Part shown: positions 25,429 through 33,118 of the stretch, piece by piece
How the letters are laid out: every line of letters begins with the position of its first letter
How positions within the stretch are numbered: position 1 is the stretch's first letter
Assembly (NCBI GenBank): GCA_035546335.1
Contig: DATKDP010000053.1
Coordinates: 43,291 to 107,290 of the forward strand
Reading direction: 5' to 3'
Length of the DNA: 64,000 nt
From: DATKDP01 sp035546335
GTDB lineage: Bacteria; Acidobacteriota; Thermoanaerobaculia; Gp7-AA8
The notes under the pieces: model-generated
Databases searched by the model: none
What the model was told of the DNA's origin: nothing
The model's input: only the letters and a program-made list of their open reading frames with translations
Translations under genes and position numbers: made by a program

Positions 25429-25516
25429 GCTGAGTCCGCAGACTGAACCTGGCCTGCAATCCACGAGCTGTATTTTCTCGGGCTGCCTGTCGACCTATGT
25501 CCGGAAGGTGGACACG

Positions 25517-25954
25517 ATGGCGAAGCAGCAAGGCCGGATCCTGGTCCTCGATCATGGAGCAGAGTCGGCTCCATGGAAACGTCTCGCGAAGAATCATCCC
25601 ATCGACATCTGCACGCAGTTCGACAGGCTCAGCGCCGTCTTCGCGGAGACCATCGAATCGACAGGCGTTCGTGCCGTCGTCTTCGACAAAGTGATCGGCG
25701 TTTCGCTGTTCATGGAGTTTCTCTGCGGGGTCAGCCGCGATTTCGATGGCGACGTGATCATGATCGAGCCGTCAGGCTACGGCCTCGTGAGCCATCGCAT
25801 GAAGGATGGTCGTCGCGACCTCTATCGCCTCGATTCGCAAGGCGTGGCCTACTGCACGAGCCGCCTCTTCAGAGAGACGAGCAGCGAGCCAGGGAGAATC
25901 GATCTGCTGCTCCCGAAACATGCCGCACTCGTCGGGGCCGCCCTTTCGGTTTGA
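25517..25954 (+). CDS. Hypothetical protein, possible receiver-like fold
   Basis: This 145-residue cytoplasmic protein alternates strands and helices (G-R-I-L-V-L-D-H-G, A-V-V-F-D-K-V-I-G-V, D-V-I-M-I-E-P-S-G-Y), loosely like a degenerate response-regulator receiver. It has no recognisable phosphoacceptor Asp set. Start ATG 25517 follows GGAAGGTGG. It is 88 bases after the DsbA-like gene and ends at a strong hairpin. Confidence 0.65.
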   Translation: MAKQQGRILVLDHGAESAPWKRLAKNHPIDICTQFDRLSAVFAETIESTGVRAVVFDKVIGVSLFMEFLCGVSRDFDGDVIMIEPSGYGLVSHRMKDGRRDLYRLDSQGVAYCTSRLFRETSSEPGRIDLLLPKHAALVGAALSV

Positions 25955-25958
25955 CGCA

Positions 25959-25982
25959 ACGGCCCGCTTCGGGGCGGGCCGT
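25959..25982. terminator. Convergent terminator hairpin
   Basis: ACGGCCCGC pairs perfectly with GCGGGCCGT around TTCGGG. It sits between converging genes ending at 25954 and 26006. There is no T-run, so it may work with Rho or only as an RNA 3'-end barrier. Confidence 0.6.
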
Positions 25983-26005
25983 CATCGCATGATCCTCGAG
26001 TCGGG

Positions 26006-27532
26006 TCAGAAACGCATTCGAATCAATGCTGCCCCCGCAAGGAGAACGAGGAGAGTCAACAACGCCCAATCCGAAGCGGTTGGAATTGAGACCTCTTCGG
26101 TCGGCGGCAGGGAGTTGATGGAAAACGTCGAAAAGACACGGAACGATTCGCAGGTGCCGTTGTCCGTATCCGTTGCCGTGATCGTGAACGGGAAGTTGCC
26201 CGATCCCGTCGGAGTTCCGCTGAGAAGTCCATCCAGCGAAAGTGTGATGCCGTCCGGCAGCACGCCGCCGGAAATTACGAACTCGAAGGGACCGACTCCC
26301 CCCGAAGCCGTGAACTGAACGCTGTAGGCCGATCCCACCTGCCCTGCGGGGAGCGTCGAAGGGAGCACTGTGATCGTCGGACAATTGATGGTCAGTTGCG
26401 TATTGAGCACGCCCTGGCACAGCAGTTGGGGATCTGCGCCGGTGTCGGTTGCCGTCACCGAGATGTTGAATACGCCCACTTCGGTCGTCGTCCCACTCAG
26501 AACGCCTCCGCTCGAGAGTGTGAGACCGCTGGGAAGCCCCACAGCCGCGAAGGTATACGGCCCGGTCCCACCGGTGGCATTGAATGTCGCTCCCGGGTAG
26601 GGGGAGCCCCCGACTCCTGCGGGAAGTGGATCAGGATTCGAGCTCACCGTGATCGTGCCGCATTCCGCCGGGGGAATCACGACATTGAAGCTTCCGCTGT
26701 CGTTCGTCGTGTGCTTGACCTGCTGCCCGCTCGAAATGTAATTCGCCGGCGTCGTCGTCGCTTCTCCCTGATCGTTGATCGCGAACCTGAAGATCTCGGT
26801 GTAACAGTTGTTGGTCGTCAGGACGTCCGCCGGCGGGATCAGCGCGATGTTCTTGTAGTTGTTGTTGGGGTAATTCTGGATTGAGATGTCCGAATCGACG
26901 AACTCGAACTCGTCGGCCGGCCATGTATCCTCGGAGACCGGAGTGAAATAAAGAACTTTGGCCTCGCCTACGACGCCTGTGCAGCCCGTGACCGTGATCT
27001 TTCCAAGCTGGCCGATCTGCGGATTCTCCGGAATCGTCACGACTGTCGTCACCTTGTTCGCATTCGCCTGAATTGTATCTTCGACGGTGAAGGCAAATAT
27101 CGTCGGCCCGCCGATGACGTTGGCGGCTCCGCTCGGGTCTGCATCGTAGACGGTTACGGTGAGGTTCTGCGGAATAGCGGAGACGGCGCTCGCGCGCACC
27201 AGAAAGAATGCGCCTTTCGGCTCACCGGCGACGAGTCCCGTCTCCGCGATGGGATTGCCCCCGTCGGGTCCCGGCTTGAACTTCAGCCGGTGGACGCCGC
27301 TTCCGACGTTCTCGATGTTTCCGCCGCCGGTGTCGAGCTCGACCCACGCATCGGCAACGGGTGCGTCGCTGGTGATCTGGAAAATGAGGTAGGTCGCGTT
27401 CAGACCGTTTCCCAGGTCCGTGTACATGACCGATCCCGAGTGACTCGAGATCGTAATCGCCGCCTGAGCACTCGAGCCCAGCCCGACAACTCCGATCAGA
27501 ACCAGAAACACGACAAAGCCCATCTTCTTCAC
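26006..27532 (-). CDS. Exported protein with putative Ig repeats and IPTL-CTERM-like tail
   Basis: This 508-residue protein has a signal peptide (K-K-M-G-F-V-V-F-L-V-L-I-G-V-V-G-L-G-S-S-A-Q-A), a roughly 290-residue beta-rich region, then two He_PIG-like Ig repeats (P-Y-P-G-A-T-F-N-A-T-G-G-T-G-P-Y-T-F-A, S-A-Y-S-V-Q-F-T-A-S-G-G-V-G-P-F-E-F). It ends V-S-I-P-T-A-S-D-W-A-L, a hydrophobic helix and R-M-R-F. That tail matches the IPTL-CTERM sorting signal recognised by exosortase-type systems. GTG 27532 has a GGAGGAG RBS. Confidence 0.85.
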   Translation of the reverse strand: MKKMGFVVFLVLIGVVGLGSSAQAAITISSHSGSVMYTDLGNGLNATYLIFQITSDAPVADAWVELDTGGGNIENVGSGVHRLKFKPGPDGGNPIAETGLVAGEPKGAFFLVRASAVSAIPQNLTVTVYDADPSGAANVIGGPTIFAFTVEDTIQANANKVTTVVTIPENPQIGQLGKITVTGCTGVVGEAKVLYFTPVSEDTWPADEFEFVDSDISIQNYPNNNYKNIALIPPADVLTTNNCYTEIFRFAINDQGEATTTPANYISSGQQVKHTTNDSGSFNVVIPPAECGTITVSSNPDPLPAGVGGSPYPGATFNATGGTGPYTFAAVGLPSGLTLSSGGVLSGTTTEVGVFNISVTATDTGADPQLLCQGVLNTQLTINCPTITVLPSTLPAGQVGSAYSVQFTASGGVGPFEFVISGGVLPDGITLSLDGLLSGTPTGSGNFPFTITATDTDNGTCESFRVFSTFSINSLPPTEEVSIPTASDWALLTLLVLLAGAALIRMRF

Positions 27533-27776
27533 GGTTGTCTCCTCCGAGGCCGCGACCGGTGTAGCCCCCCAGCGCGGTCCTCGCGTTGTTCCAGCCAGGT
27601 GCTCCTTTGCGACCTCGATCAATTTCGTCGAGCGATTCATGAAAGGATCGTGCGAAGGATATAGATCAAACGTCAGAGAACCGTCCCGCTGAAGTCAATC
27701 TCCCGTCAAGCGGAAAACAGAGAGGGTCTAGATCTCCTTCGCTGCATTCGAGCCGCAGCTTCGGTATATTCGCGCA

Positions 27777-28087
27777 ATGATTCCGTGGCACTACGAGCTG
27801 TTCAAGCTTCTATTCGCCGTCGCGGTCGGCCTGATGGTCGGACTCGAGCGCGAGTTGCGCGGAAAGCCGGCCGGGCTCCGCACGATGATGCTCATCGCCC
27901 TCGGATCGACGCTCTTCACGATCTTCTCGATCGAGATCGTCGGAGAATCGATCGCCGACCGTGGAAGGATCGCCGCGCAGATCGTGACCGGGGTCGGCTT
28001 TCTGGGCGCTGGCGCGATTCTTCATGACAGGCGGCAGGTCACCGGATTGACCACCGCCGCGTCGATCTGGCTCGTCGCGTCGCTGGG
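27777..28087 (+). pseudogene. MgtC/SapB-family membrane protein, truncated
   Basis: The first 103 residues are clear MgtC: A-V-G-L-M-V-G-L-E-R-E-L-R-G-K-P-A-G-L-R-T, then G-V-G-F-L-G-A-G-A-I-L-H and T-G-L-T-T-A-A-S-I-W-L-V-A-S-L-G. After that last motif, where the family continues with another helix pair, the frame turns into arginine-rich nonsense and stops at 28241. Sequence after about 28086 is the end of an NfeD gene in another frame, so this is a fused deletion junction. Confidence 0.85.
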
Positions 28088-28264
28088 CTCGTCGGCGAAA
28101 GCGCGATGGTGCTGGAGGACATTTCGATTCAGGGAACCGGTAGGGCGGAGTTGCGCGGCAGTGCGTGGAGCGCCAGGAACATCGGAGAACGTCCGATCGC
28201 CCGCGGCGAGCGATGCCTGGTCGAGCGAGTCGAAGGATTGACGCTCATGATCCGGGCGTCGTGA
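28086..28264 (+). pseudogene. NfeD C-terminal OB-fold remnant
   Basis: Read in the frame ending TGA 28264, this gives G-L-V-G-E-S-A-M-V-L-E-D-I, then G-R-A-E-L-R-G-S-A-W-S-A-R-N, then A-R-G-E-R-C-L-V-E-R-V-E-G-L-T-L. That is the NfeD soluble domain. NfeD genes normally precede an SPFH gene, as here. The whole membrane half is missing and replaced by mgtC sequence. Confidence 0.82.
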
Positions 28265-28297
28265 AGTGCGAGATCGAACACCGAAAGGAGATACGTC

Positions 28298-28831
28298 ATG
28301 GGTGGGGCACTCGTCGTCACTGCCGTTCTCGCCGTTCTCGTCATCGTCACGCTGGCGAAAACCGCGATCGTCGTTCCGCAGCAGAATGCCTACGTCGTCG
28401 AGCGTCTCGGGAAATACAGCGGGACGATCAGTGCCGGCTTTCACATCCTGATTCCGTTTCTCGACGTCGTACGCTACAGGCACTCGCTGAAAGAGCAGGC
28501 GATCGACATTCCCGAACAGATCTGCATCACTCGCGACAACGTCCAGGTCGGAGTGGACGGCGTTCTGTATCTGAAGGTGCTCGATCCTGGCCGCGCCTCG
28601 TACGGAATCGCCAACTACAATTTCGCCATCTCCCAGCTCGCGCAGACGACGCTTCGGAGCGAGATCGGAAAGATCGAGCTCGATCGAACCTTCGAAGAGC
28701 GGACGAACATCAATACTTCGGTCGTCAGCGAGCTCGACAAGGCGAGCGAGCCATGGGGCATCAAGGTTCTCCGCTACGAGATCAAGAACATCACTCCACC
28801 GCGCGACGTCCTCGCCGCCTCGCCGCGGTGA
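28298..28831 (+). pseudogene. SPFH/Band 7 (stomatin-like) protein, truncated
   Basis: The 177-residue product has the N-terminal membrane anchor, V-P-Q-Q-N-A-Y-V-V-E-R-L-G-K-Y, A-G-F-H-I-L-I-P-F-L-D-V-V, and the conserved Y-E-I-K-N-I-T-P-P-R-D-V-L-A-A. Homologues continue for another 100-150 residues of coiled coil. Here the frame gives S-P-R and stops. In the +1 frame a proline-rich tail (V-K-E-P-A-A-E-T-P-P-P-G-P-D-P) ends at 28887, which may be the original C-terminus or another gene. RBS AAAGGAG is intact. Confidence 0.82.
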
Positions 28832-28989
28832 AGGAGCCGGCTGCCGAGACGCCCCCCCCCGGCCCCGACCCGCATTTCGGTCCGTGAGGAACGGCGTCAC
28901 GGCAGCGAGCAGGTGTTCGACTGACATACAAGCCGAACTTGTTGCGGATGTTGGGAACGATCATCGCAGGAACGCGAGATCCTCGCGTC

Positions 28990-29013
28990 GCATCCGCGAC
29001 GAAGTTCGGCCAC
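28990..29013 (+). repeat. 24-bp dispersed repeat, copy 1
   Basis: GCATCCGCGACGAAGTTCGG followed by CCAC is identical to 35622-35645. The rest of 28888-29117 holds the promoter below and a hairpin (GCCCTCTC with GAGAGGGC, about 29058-29092). Confidence 0.75.
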
Positions 29014-29026
29014 TTTCTGGCGCCCC

Positions 29027-29055
29027 TTGACTCCGCTCGGCGCAGCAAATAGCAT
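29027..29055 (+). promoter_or_regulatory. Putative promoter upstream of tRNA-Asp
   Basis: TTGACT (5 of 6) and TAGCAT (4 of 6) are separated by 17 bases. The implied leader before tRNA-Asp is about 55 bases and contains the GAGAGGGC hairpin. Confidence 0.5.
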
Positions 29056-29117
29056 GCGCCCTCTCTCGGGGAATTCACCCATGTGAGAGGGCGTTCCCCT
29101 AGCGTTCACACCCTTGC

Positions 29118-29195
29118 GGGGTCGTAGTTCAGTTTGGTTAGAACGCCGGCCTGTCACGCCGGAGGTCGCGGGTTCGAGTCCCGTCGGCCCCGCCA
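29118..29195 (+). tRNA. tRNA-Asp (anticodon GTC)
   Basis: This is a 78-base tRNA with encoded CCA. Acceptor GGGGTCG pairs with CGGCCCC, discriminator is G, the anticodon loop is CTGTCAC between GCCGG and CCGGA-side bases, and the T-arm is GCGGGTTCGAGTCCCGT. The D-loop is one base longer than in E. coli tRNA-Asp. Confidence 0.96.
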
Positions 29196-29257
29196 GATTG
29201 GACCGAGCAGCCCGCATTGCTCTCCTGTATCATGCTCGCGATTTTTGGCCAATCGCG

Positions 29258-29815
29258 ATGAAGGTGATCGAAACGACACTTCCCGGCGTGCTCCTGCTCG
29301 AGCCGCGCGTCTTTTCCGACGATCGCGGATTCTTCATGGAGACGTATCATGCCGCCCGGTTCGCCGAGATCGGCATTAGCCTCGCTTTCATCCAGGACAA
29401 CCACTCCTACTCGATCCGCAATGTGTTGCGGGGACTGCACTATCAGGAGCCGAACGCACAGGGAAAGCTGGTCCGCGCTGTCACCGGGACGATCTTCGAC
29501 GTCGCCGTCGACATCCGGCGCGGATCGCCGACGTTCGCTCGATGGTTCGGCACGGAGCTGTCGGAAGGGAACAAGCTCCAGCTCTGGGTTCCGCCCGGCT
29601 TCGCGCACGGATTTTGCGTCCTCTCGGAGACTTCGGATGTGGTCTACAAGTGCACCACACTCTACGATGGAGCCGCCGATCGATCGATTCTCTGGAACGA
29701 TCCGCAGATCGGAATCGAATGGCCGGTCGACATACCGCTTCTGTCCGCGAAGGATGCAGCAGCCCCGCGGCTCTCCGAGGCGAGTCTTCTGCCCTCATGG
29801 CAGAAGTCACGGTGA
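29258..29815 (+). CDS. rfbC: dTDP-4-dehydrorhamnose 3,5-epimerase
   Basis: This 185-residue cupin has the RmlC signature: D-D-R-G-F-F-M-E-T-Y, F-I-Q-D-N-H-S-Y-S, V-L-R-G-L-H-Y-Q (catalytic His), V-D-I-R-R-G-S-P-T, V-P-P-G-F-A-H-G-F and Y-K-C-T. It converts dTDP-4-keto-6-deoxyglucose to the L-lyxo epimer in rhamnose synthesis. The other rml genes are not in the window. ATG 29258 is used; the frame upstream covers tRNA-Asp. Confidence 0.94.
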   Translation: MKVIETTLPGVLLLEPRVFSDDRGFFMETYHAARFAEIGISLAFIQDNHSYSIRNVLRGLHYQEPNAQGKLVRAVTGTIFDVAVDIRRGSPTFARWFGTELSEGNKLQLWVPPGFAHGFCVLSETSDVVYKCTTLYDGAADRSILWNDPQIGIEWPVDIPLLSAKDAAAPRLSEASLLPSWQKSR

Positions 29816-29850
29816 ACGATCCGCGCTAGACTCTCCAACGGTCGACGACG

Positions 29851-31842
29851 ATGCCGAAGAGCTTCTACATCAGCACCGCAATTCACTATGTGAACGATCT
29901 GCCCCACATAGGCCACATCTACGAGAACGTTGTCGGCGACGTCATCGCGCGCTTCCGGCGCGCGTCCGGCGACGATGTCTTCTTGCTCACCGGTACCGAC
30001 GAGCATGGACAGAAGATCGAGCGCAGCGCGGCGAAACAGGGAATCAGCCCGATCGAGCTGGCCGATCGTGTCGTCGCCTACCACAAGGAGCTCTGGCTCA
30101 AGCTCGGCATCAGCAACGACGATTTCATCCGGACCACCGAGAATCGCCACCGTATCGCGGTCTACGAGCTGATCAGGCGAATCCGCGAGCGTCTTCCCGA
30201 CGACATCTACCTCGGCGAGCATTCCGGGTGGTACTGCAGCAACGAAGAAACGTTCGTTCCGGACTCGCAGGTCGCGGACGGCCGATGCGAGAACGGGCAC
30301 CCGGTCGAGCGCACGACGGAACGGAACTACTTTTTCCGGCTGTCGCGGTATGGAGCAGCTCTGCTCGATCATTACCGGAGCAATCCCGGCTTCATCCAGC
30401 CGCCCACCCGCTACAACGAAGTCGTTTCGTTCGTCGAATCGGGTCTCAAGGATCTTTCGATCTCGCGGACCGCAATCGGTTGGGGAATCCCTTTCCCCGA
30501 CGAGCCGGAGCATGTGATCTACGTCTGGATGGATGCCCTGACGAACTACATCTCGGCTCTCGGATTCGGAAGCGCCGGCGACGAGCGGTTCCGCCGCTGG
30601 TGGCCGGCCGACATCCATTTGATCGGCAAAGACATCGTCCGCTTTCATGCCGTCTATTGGCCGGCATTCCTGATGGCTGCCGGCCTTCCGCTCCCGAAGA
30701 CGGTCCTCGCTCATGGCTGGTGGCTGCGCGACAATGAGAAGATCTCCAAGTCGGCCGGCAACATCGTCCGGCCGATCGAGATCATCGACCGGTTCGGAGT
30801 CGATCCCTTTCGCTACTACCTCATGCGCGAGATGGTCTTCGGCCAGGATTCGAACTACTCGGACGAGGCGTTCTTCCAGCGCTACAACAGCGATCTCGCC
30901 AACGATCTGGGAAATACGCTGTCGCGAGCCATCAAGATGAGCGACAACTACTTCGGCGGGAGGACTCCGCCGACACCCTGCGACGACAACGAGCTGCTTC
31001 GTGCCACCGAGCAGCTCGTCCCGCTCTACATTCGAGAGATGGAGGCGTTCAATTTCCAGCGCGCCATCGAGGCGGCATCCCGTCTGGTGACGGCGATCAA
31101 CGGATACATCGTGAGCCGTGAGCCATGGAAGCACTTCAAGGAGCAAGGCGCGGACGAATCGCTTTCGCGCATGATCTGGAATGCTCTCGAGTCGCTGCGG
31201 ATCGTCTGGACGATGATGGCGCCGATCATGCCCGCAGCCTCACGCGAAGCGCTGCGCAGGCTGGGAGCCGATCCCGACGCCATCGGCCGCGAAGAGCTCT
31301 CATGGGGCCGGCTCCGGAACGACCAGCCGATCACCGTCGCCGATCCGATCTTTCCCCGTATCGACGCCGCGGGGTATTTCTCGGAGGCGGAGACTCGCCT
31401 CGCTAAAGGAGCCATCATGCCCGAGGAGATCAAGACACCCGAACCGGCCGAGCCGGTGGACGAGAGGGCGACGGCGGGGCCGCCGCTGGAGACGACTCAG
31501 GCCGTTCCGCCGGACGTCAATCGCGTGACGATCGATCAATTCGGAGAGATCGATCTGCGCGTCGCCGAGATCGTCGCGGCGGAGAAGGTTGCGAAATCGA
31601 AGAAGCTGATGATGTTGCGCGTCTCGACAGGCGATGCCGAAAGAACGGTCGTCGCCGGCATCGCGGCGAACTATTCGGCCGAGGAGCTGATCGGCAGAAA
31701 GGTCGTCATCGTCGCGAATCTGCAGCCGGCGAAGCTGATGGGAATCGAATCGAATGGAATGGTGCTCGCCGCGTCGATCGAGGGGGAGCCGAGTCTTCTT
31801 TCGGTGGATTCCTCCGTTCCTCCGGGAACGAAGGTCCGTTGA
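29851..31842 (+). CDS. metG: Methionyl-tRNA synthetase with C-terminal tRNA-binding domain
   Basis: This 663-residue class I synthetase has H19-I-G-H22, a central Y-C-S-N-E-E-T-F connective peptide with a reduced cysteine set, and K-I-S-K-S near residue 297. A linker from about 530 leads to an EMAP/Arc1p-like OB domain (F-G-E-I-D-L-R-V-A-E-I, G-R-K-V-V-I-V-A-N-L-Q-P-A-K-L-M-G), which dimerises and binds tRNA in long MetRS forms. Confidence 0.97.
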   Translation: MPKSFYISTAIHYVNDLPHIGHIYENVVGDVIARFRRASGDDVFLLTGTDEHGQKIERSAAKQGISPIELADRVVAYHKELWLKLGISNDDFIRTTENRHRIAVYELIRRIRERLPDDIYLGEHSGWYCSNEETFVPDSQVADGRCENGHPVERTTERNYFFRLSRYGAALLDHYRSNPGFIQPPTRYNEVVSFVESGLKDLSISRTAIGWGIPFPDEPEHVIYVWMDALTNYISALGFGSAGDERFRRWWPADIHLIGKDIVRFHAVYWPAFLMAAGLPLPKTVLAHGWWLRDNEKISKSAGNIVRPIEIIDRFGVDPFRYYLMREMVFGQDSNYSDEAFFQRYNSDLANDLGNTLSRAIKMSDNYFGGRTPPTPCDDNELLRATEQLVPLYIREMEAFNFQRAIEAASRLVTAINGYIVSREPWKHFKEQGADESLSRMIWNALESLRIVWTMMAPIMPAASREALRRLGADPDAIGREELSWGRLRNDQPITVADPIFPRIDAAGYFSEAETRLAKGAIMPEEIKTPEPAEPVDERATAGPPLETTQAVPPDVNRVTIDQFGEIDLRVAEIVAAEKVAKSKKLMMLRVSTGDAERTVVAGIAANYSAEELIGRKVVIVANLQPAKLMGIESNGMVLAASIEGEPSLLSVDSSVPPGTKVR

Positions 31843-31959
31843 GTGATTCTCGACCGCTTTCCATAACTATAGAGACATCCGCGCAGAGGGCAATATATTG
31901 AACTGCGTCGGCCGGAAATGTGCAGCGGTCCGACCCAGCCGGCACGCTCTTGCGCGTCG

Positions 31960-31999
31960 AACCCCTTTCCGAAAGGCCGCGGAAAGGGGTTATTTTTTT
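31960..31999 (+). terminator. Strong intrinsic terminator after metG
   Basis: AACCCCTTTCCG pairs perfectly with CGGAAAGGGGTT (12 bp) around AAAGGCCG and is followed by A and seven T. It lies 118 bases after the metG stop and 53 bases before the small membrane gene. Bases 31843-31959 hold no ORF, so this could be a long 3' UTR or a short independent RNA. Confidence 0.85.
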
Positions 32000-32051
32000 G
32001 TGCCTGTATTTTTTTCGCGCGCGTGCGGACACCCGATCCGGAGGAACGTGC

Positions 32052-32183
32052 ATGCGCCCACTCAAAGAGTTCTTCGACGCGACCCGTCACGACGTCCTCG
32101 CCGGCTACGACAGCTGGCGCGTGATCATGATCGCGACGCTGGTTGCCTTCGCCGCCGCAGTGCTCAACGTCGGCATCCGATAG
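32052..32183 (+). CDS. Small single-pass membrane protein
   Basis: This 43-residue product starts M-R-P-L-K-E-F-F-D-A-T-R-H-D-V and has one C-terminal helix V-I-M-I-A-T-L-V-A-F-A-A-A-V-L-N-V-G. A CGGAGGAA RBS lies six bases before ATG 32052. It follows the metG terminator, so it needs its own promoter. No family is recognised. The good RBS and clean amphipathic-plus-TM layout favour a real gene. Confidence 0.6.
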   Translation: MRPLKEFFDATRHDVLAGYDSWRVIMIATLVAFAAAVLNVGIR

Positions 32184-32202
32184 CGTGCAGCGGAGTCGCC
32201 CG

Positions 32203-33114
32203 TCACATCCCCATCGGATGCCACACGGTCTTCATCTCGAGAAAGTCGAGGATTGCGTAGGGTGACTGGGAATGTCTCGCGTCCGTCCAGCCGTGCTCCT
32301 CCGCGTCAAAGCGGACGATGCGCTTCACGTTGTCGGATGCTGTCTTCCGGACCACCGCCATTCCCTCGGTCGCGATGCCGCTCGCGTCGATCGCGTTCAC
32401 ATCCATGTGTGCCGCGAGCCAGGGGATCAGCTCTCCCTTCATTCCGGAAATGAGATTGATCACTCCCGCCGGAACATCCGAGGTGGCGATGACCTCGGCC
32501 AACGTGATCGCGGCGAGGGGGCGGCTCTCCGACGTGATTGCGACCACTGTGTTTCCGCCGACGATCGCAGGCGCCAGGCGTGAGACGAGTCCGAGAAGCG
32601 CAGGCTCCTCGGGCGCGACGAGGCCGACGACGCCGGTCGGCTCGGGAACGGTGAAGTTGTAGTAGGGGCCGGCGACCGGATTCACGCTTCCATAGAGCTG
32701 CGTGAACTTGTCCGACCAGCCGGCGTAATAGACCCAGCGATCGATCGTCCGCTCGACTTCGCGCCGCGCATCCGCCTTGCCTGCTCCCAGTTGCCGCAAC
32801 TCGGCGGCGAGCTCCTCGGCGCGCGACTCGCAGACTTCAGCGATTCGATAGAGAATCTGCCCCCGGTTGTAGGCCGTCTTCGCGCTCCAGCCAGGGAACG
32901 CTTTCCGCGCAGCGGCAACCGCATTTCTCAGATCCTTGCGTGAGCCGCGACATGCATTGGCGACCAGGGCGTCCCCCTTTCTCCCGTACACGGGATAGAA
33001 ACGGCCTGATTCGGTCCTGGGAAACTCGCCGTTGATATACAGCTTGTAGGTCTTGCGCACGCCGATCCGTTCCGCCAACGTTCCCTTGCTCCCCTTCGCC
33101 ACAGTCGTCCCCAC
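32203..33114 (-). CDS. Aldehyde dehydrogenase-like protein lacking the catalytic half
   Basis: This 303-residue protein aligns with the N-terminal NAD domain of ALDHs (Y-K-L-Y-I-N-G-E-F, W-V-Y-Y-A-G-W-S-D-K, A-P-A-I-V-G-G-N-T-V-V). It ends before the general-base Glu (E-L-G-G-K) and nucleophile Cys (G-x-x-C) expected in this family. It begins four bases after the complete ALDH in the same operon, so it looks like a maintained non-catalytic partner, not decay. Confidence 0.85.
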   Translation of the reverse strand: MGTTVAKGSKGTLAERIGVRKTYKLYINGEFPRTESGRFYPVYGRKGDALVANACRGSRKDLRNAVAAARKAFPGWSAKTAYNRGQILYRIAEVCESRAEELAAELRQLGAGKADARREVERTIDRWVYYAGWSDKFTQLYGSVNPVAGPYYNFTVPEPTGVVGLVAPEEPALLGLVSRLAPAIVGGNTVVAITSESRPLAAITLAEVIATSDVPAGVINLISGMKGELIPWLAAHMDVNAIDASGIATEGMAVVRKTASDNVKRIVRFDAEEHGWTDARHSQSPYAILDFLEMKTVWHPMGM

Positions 33115-33118
33115 CGTC

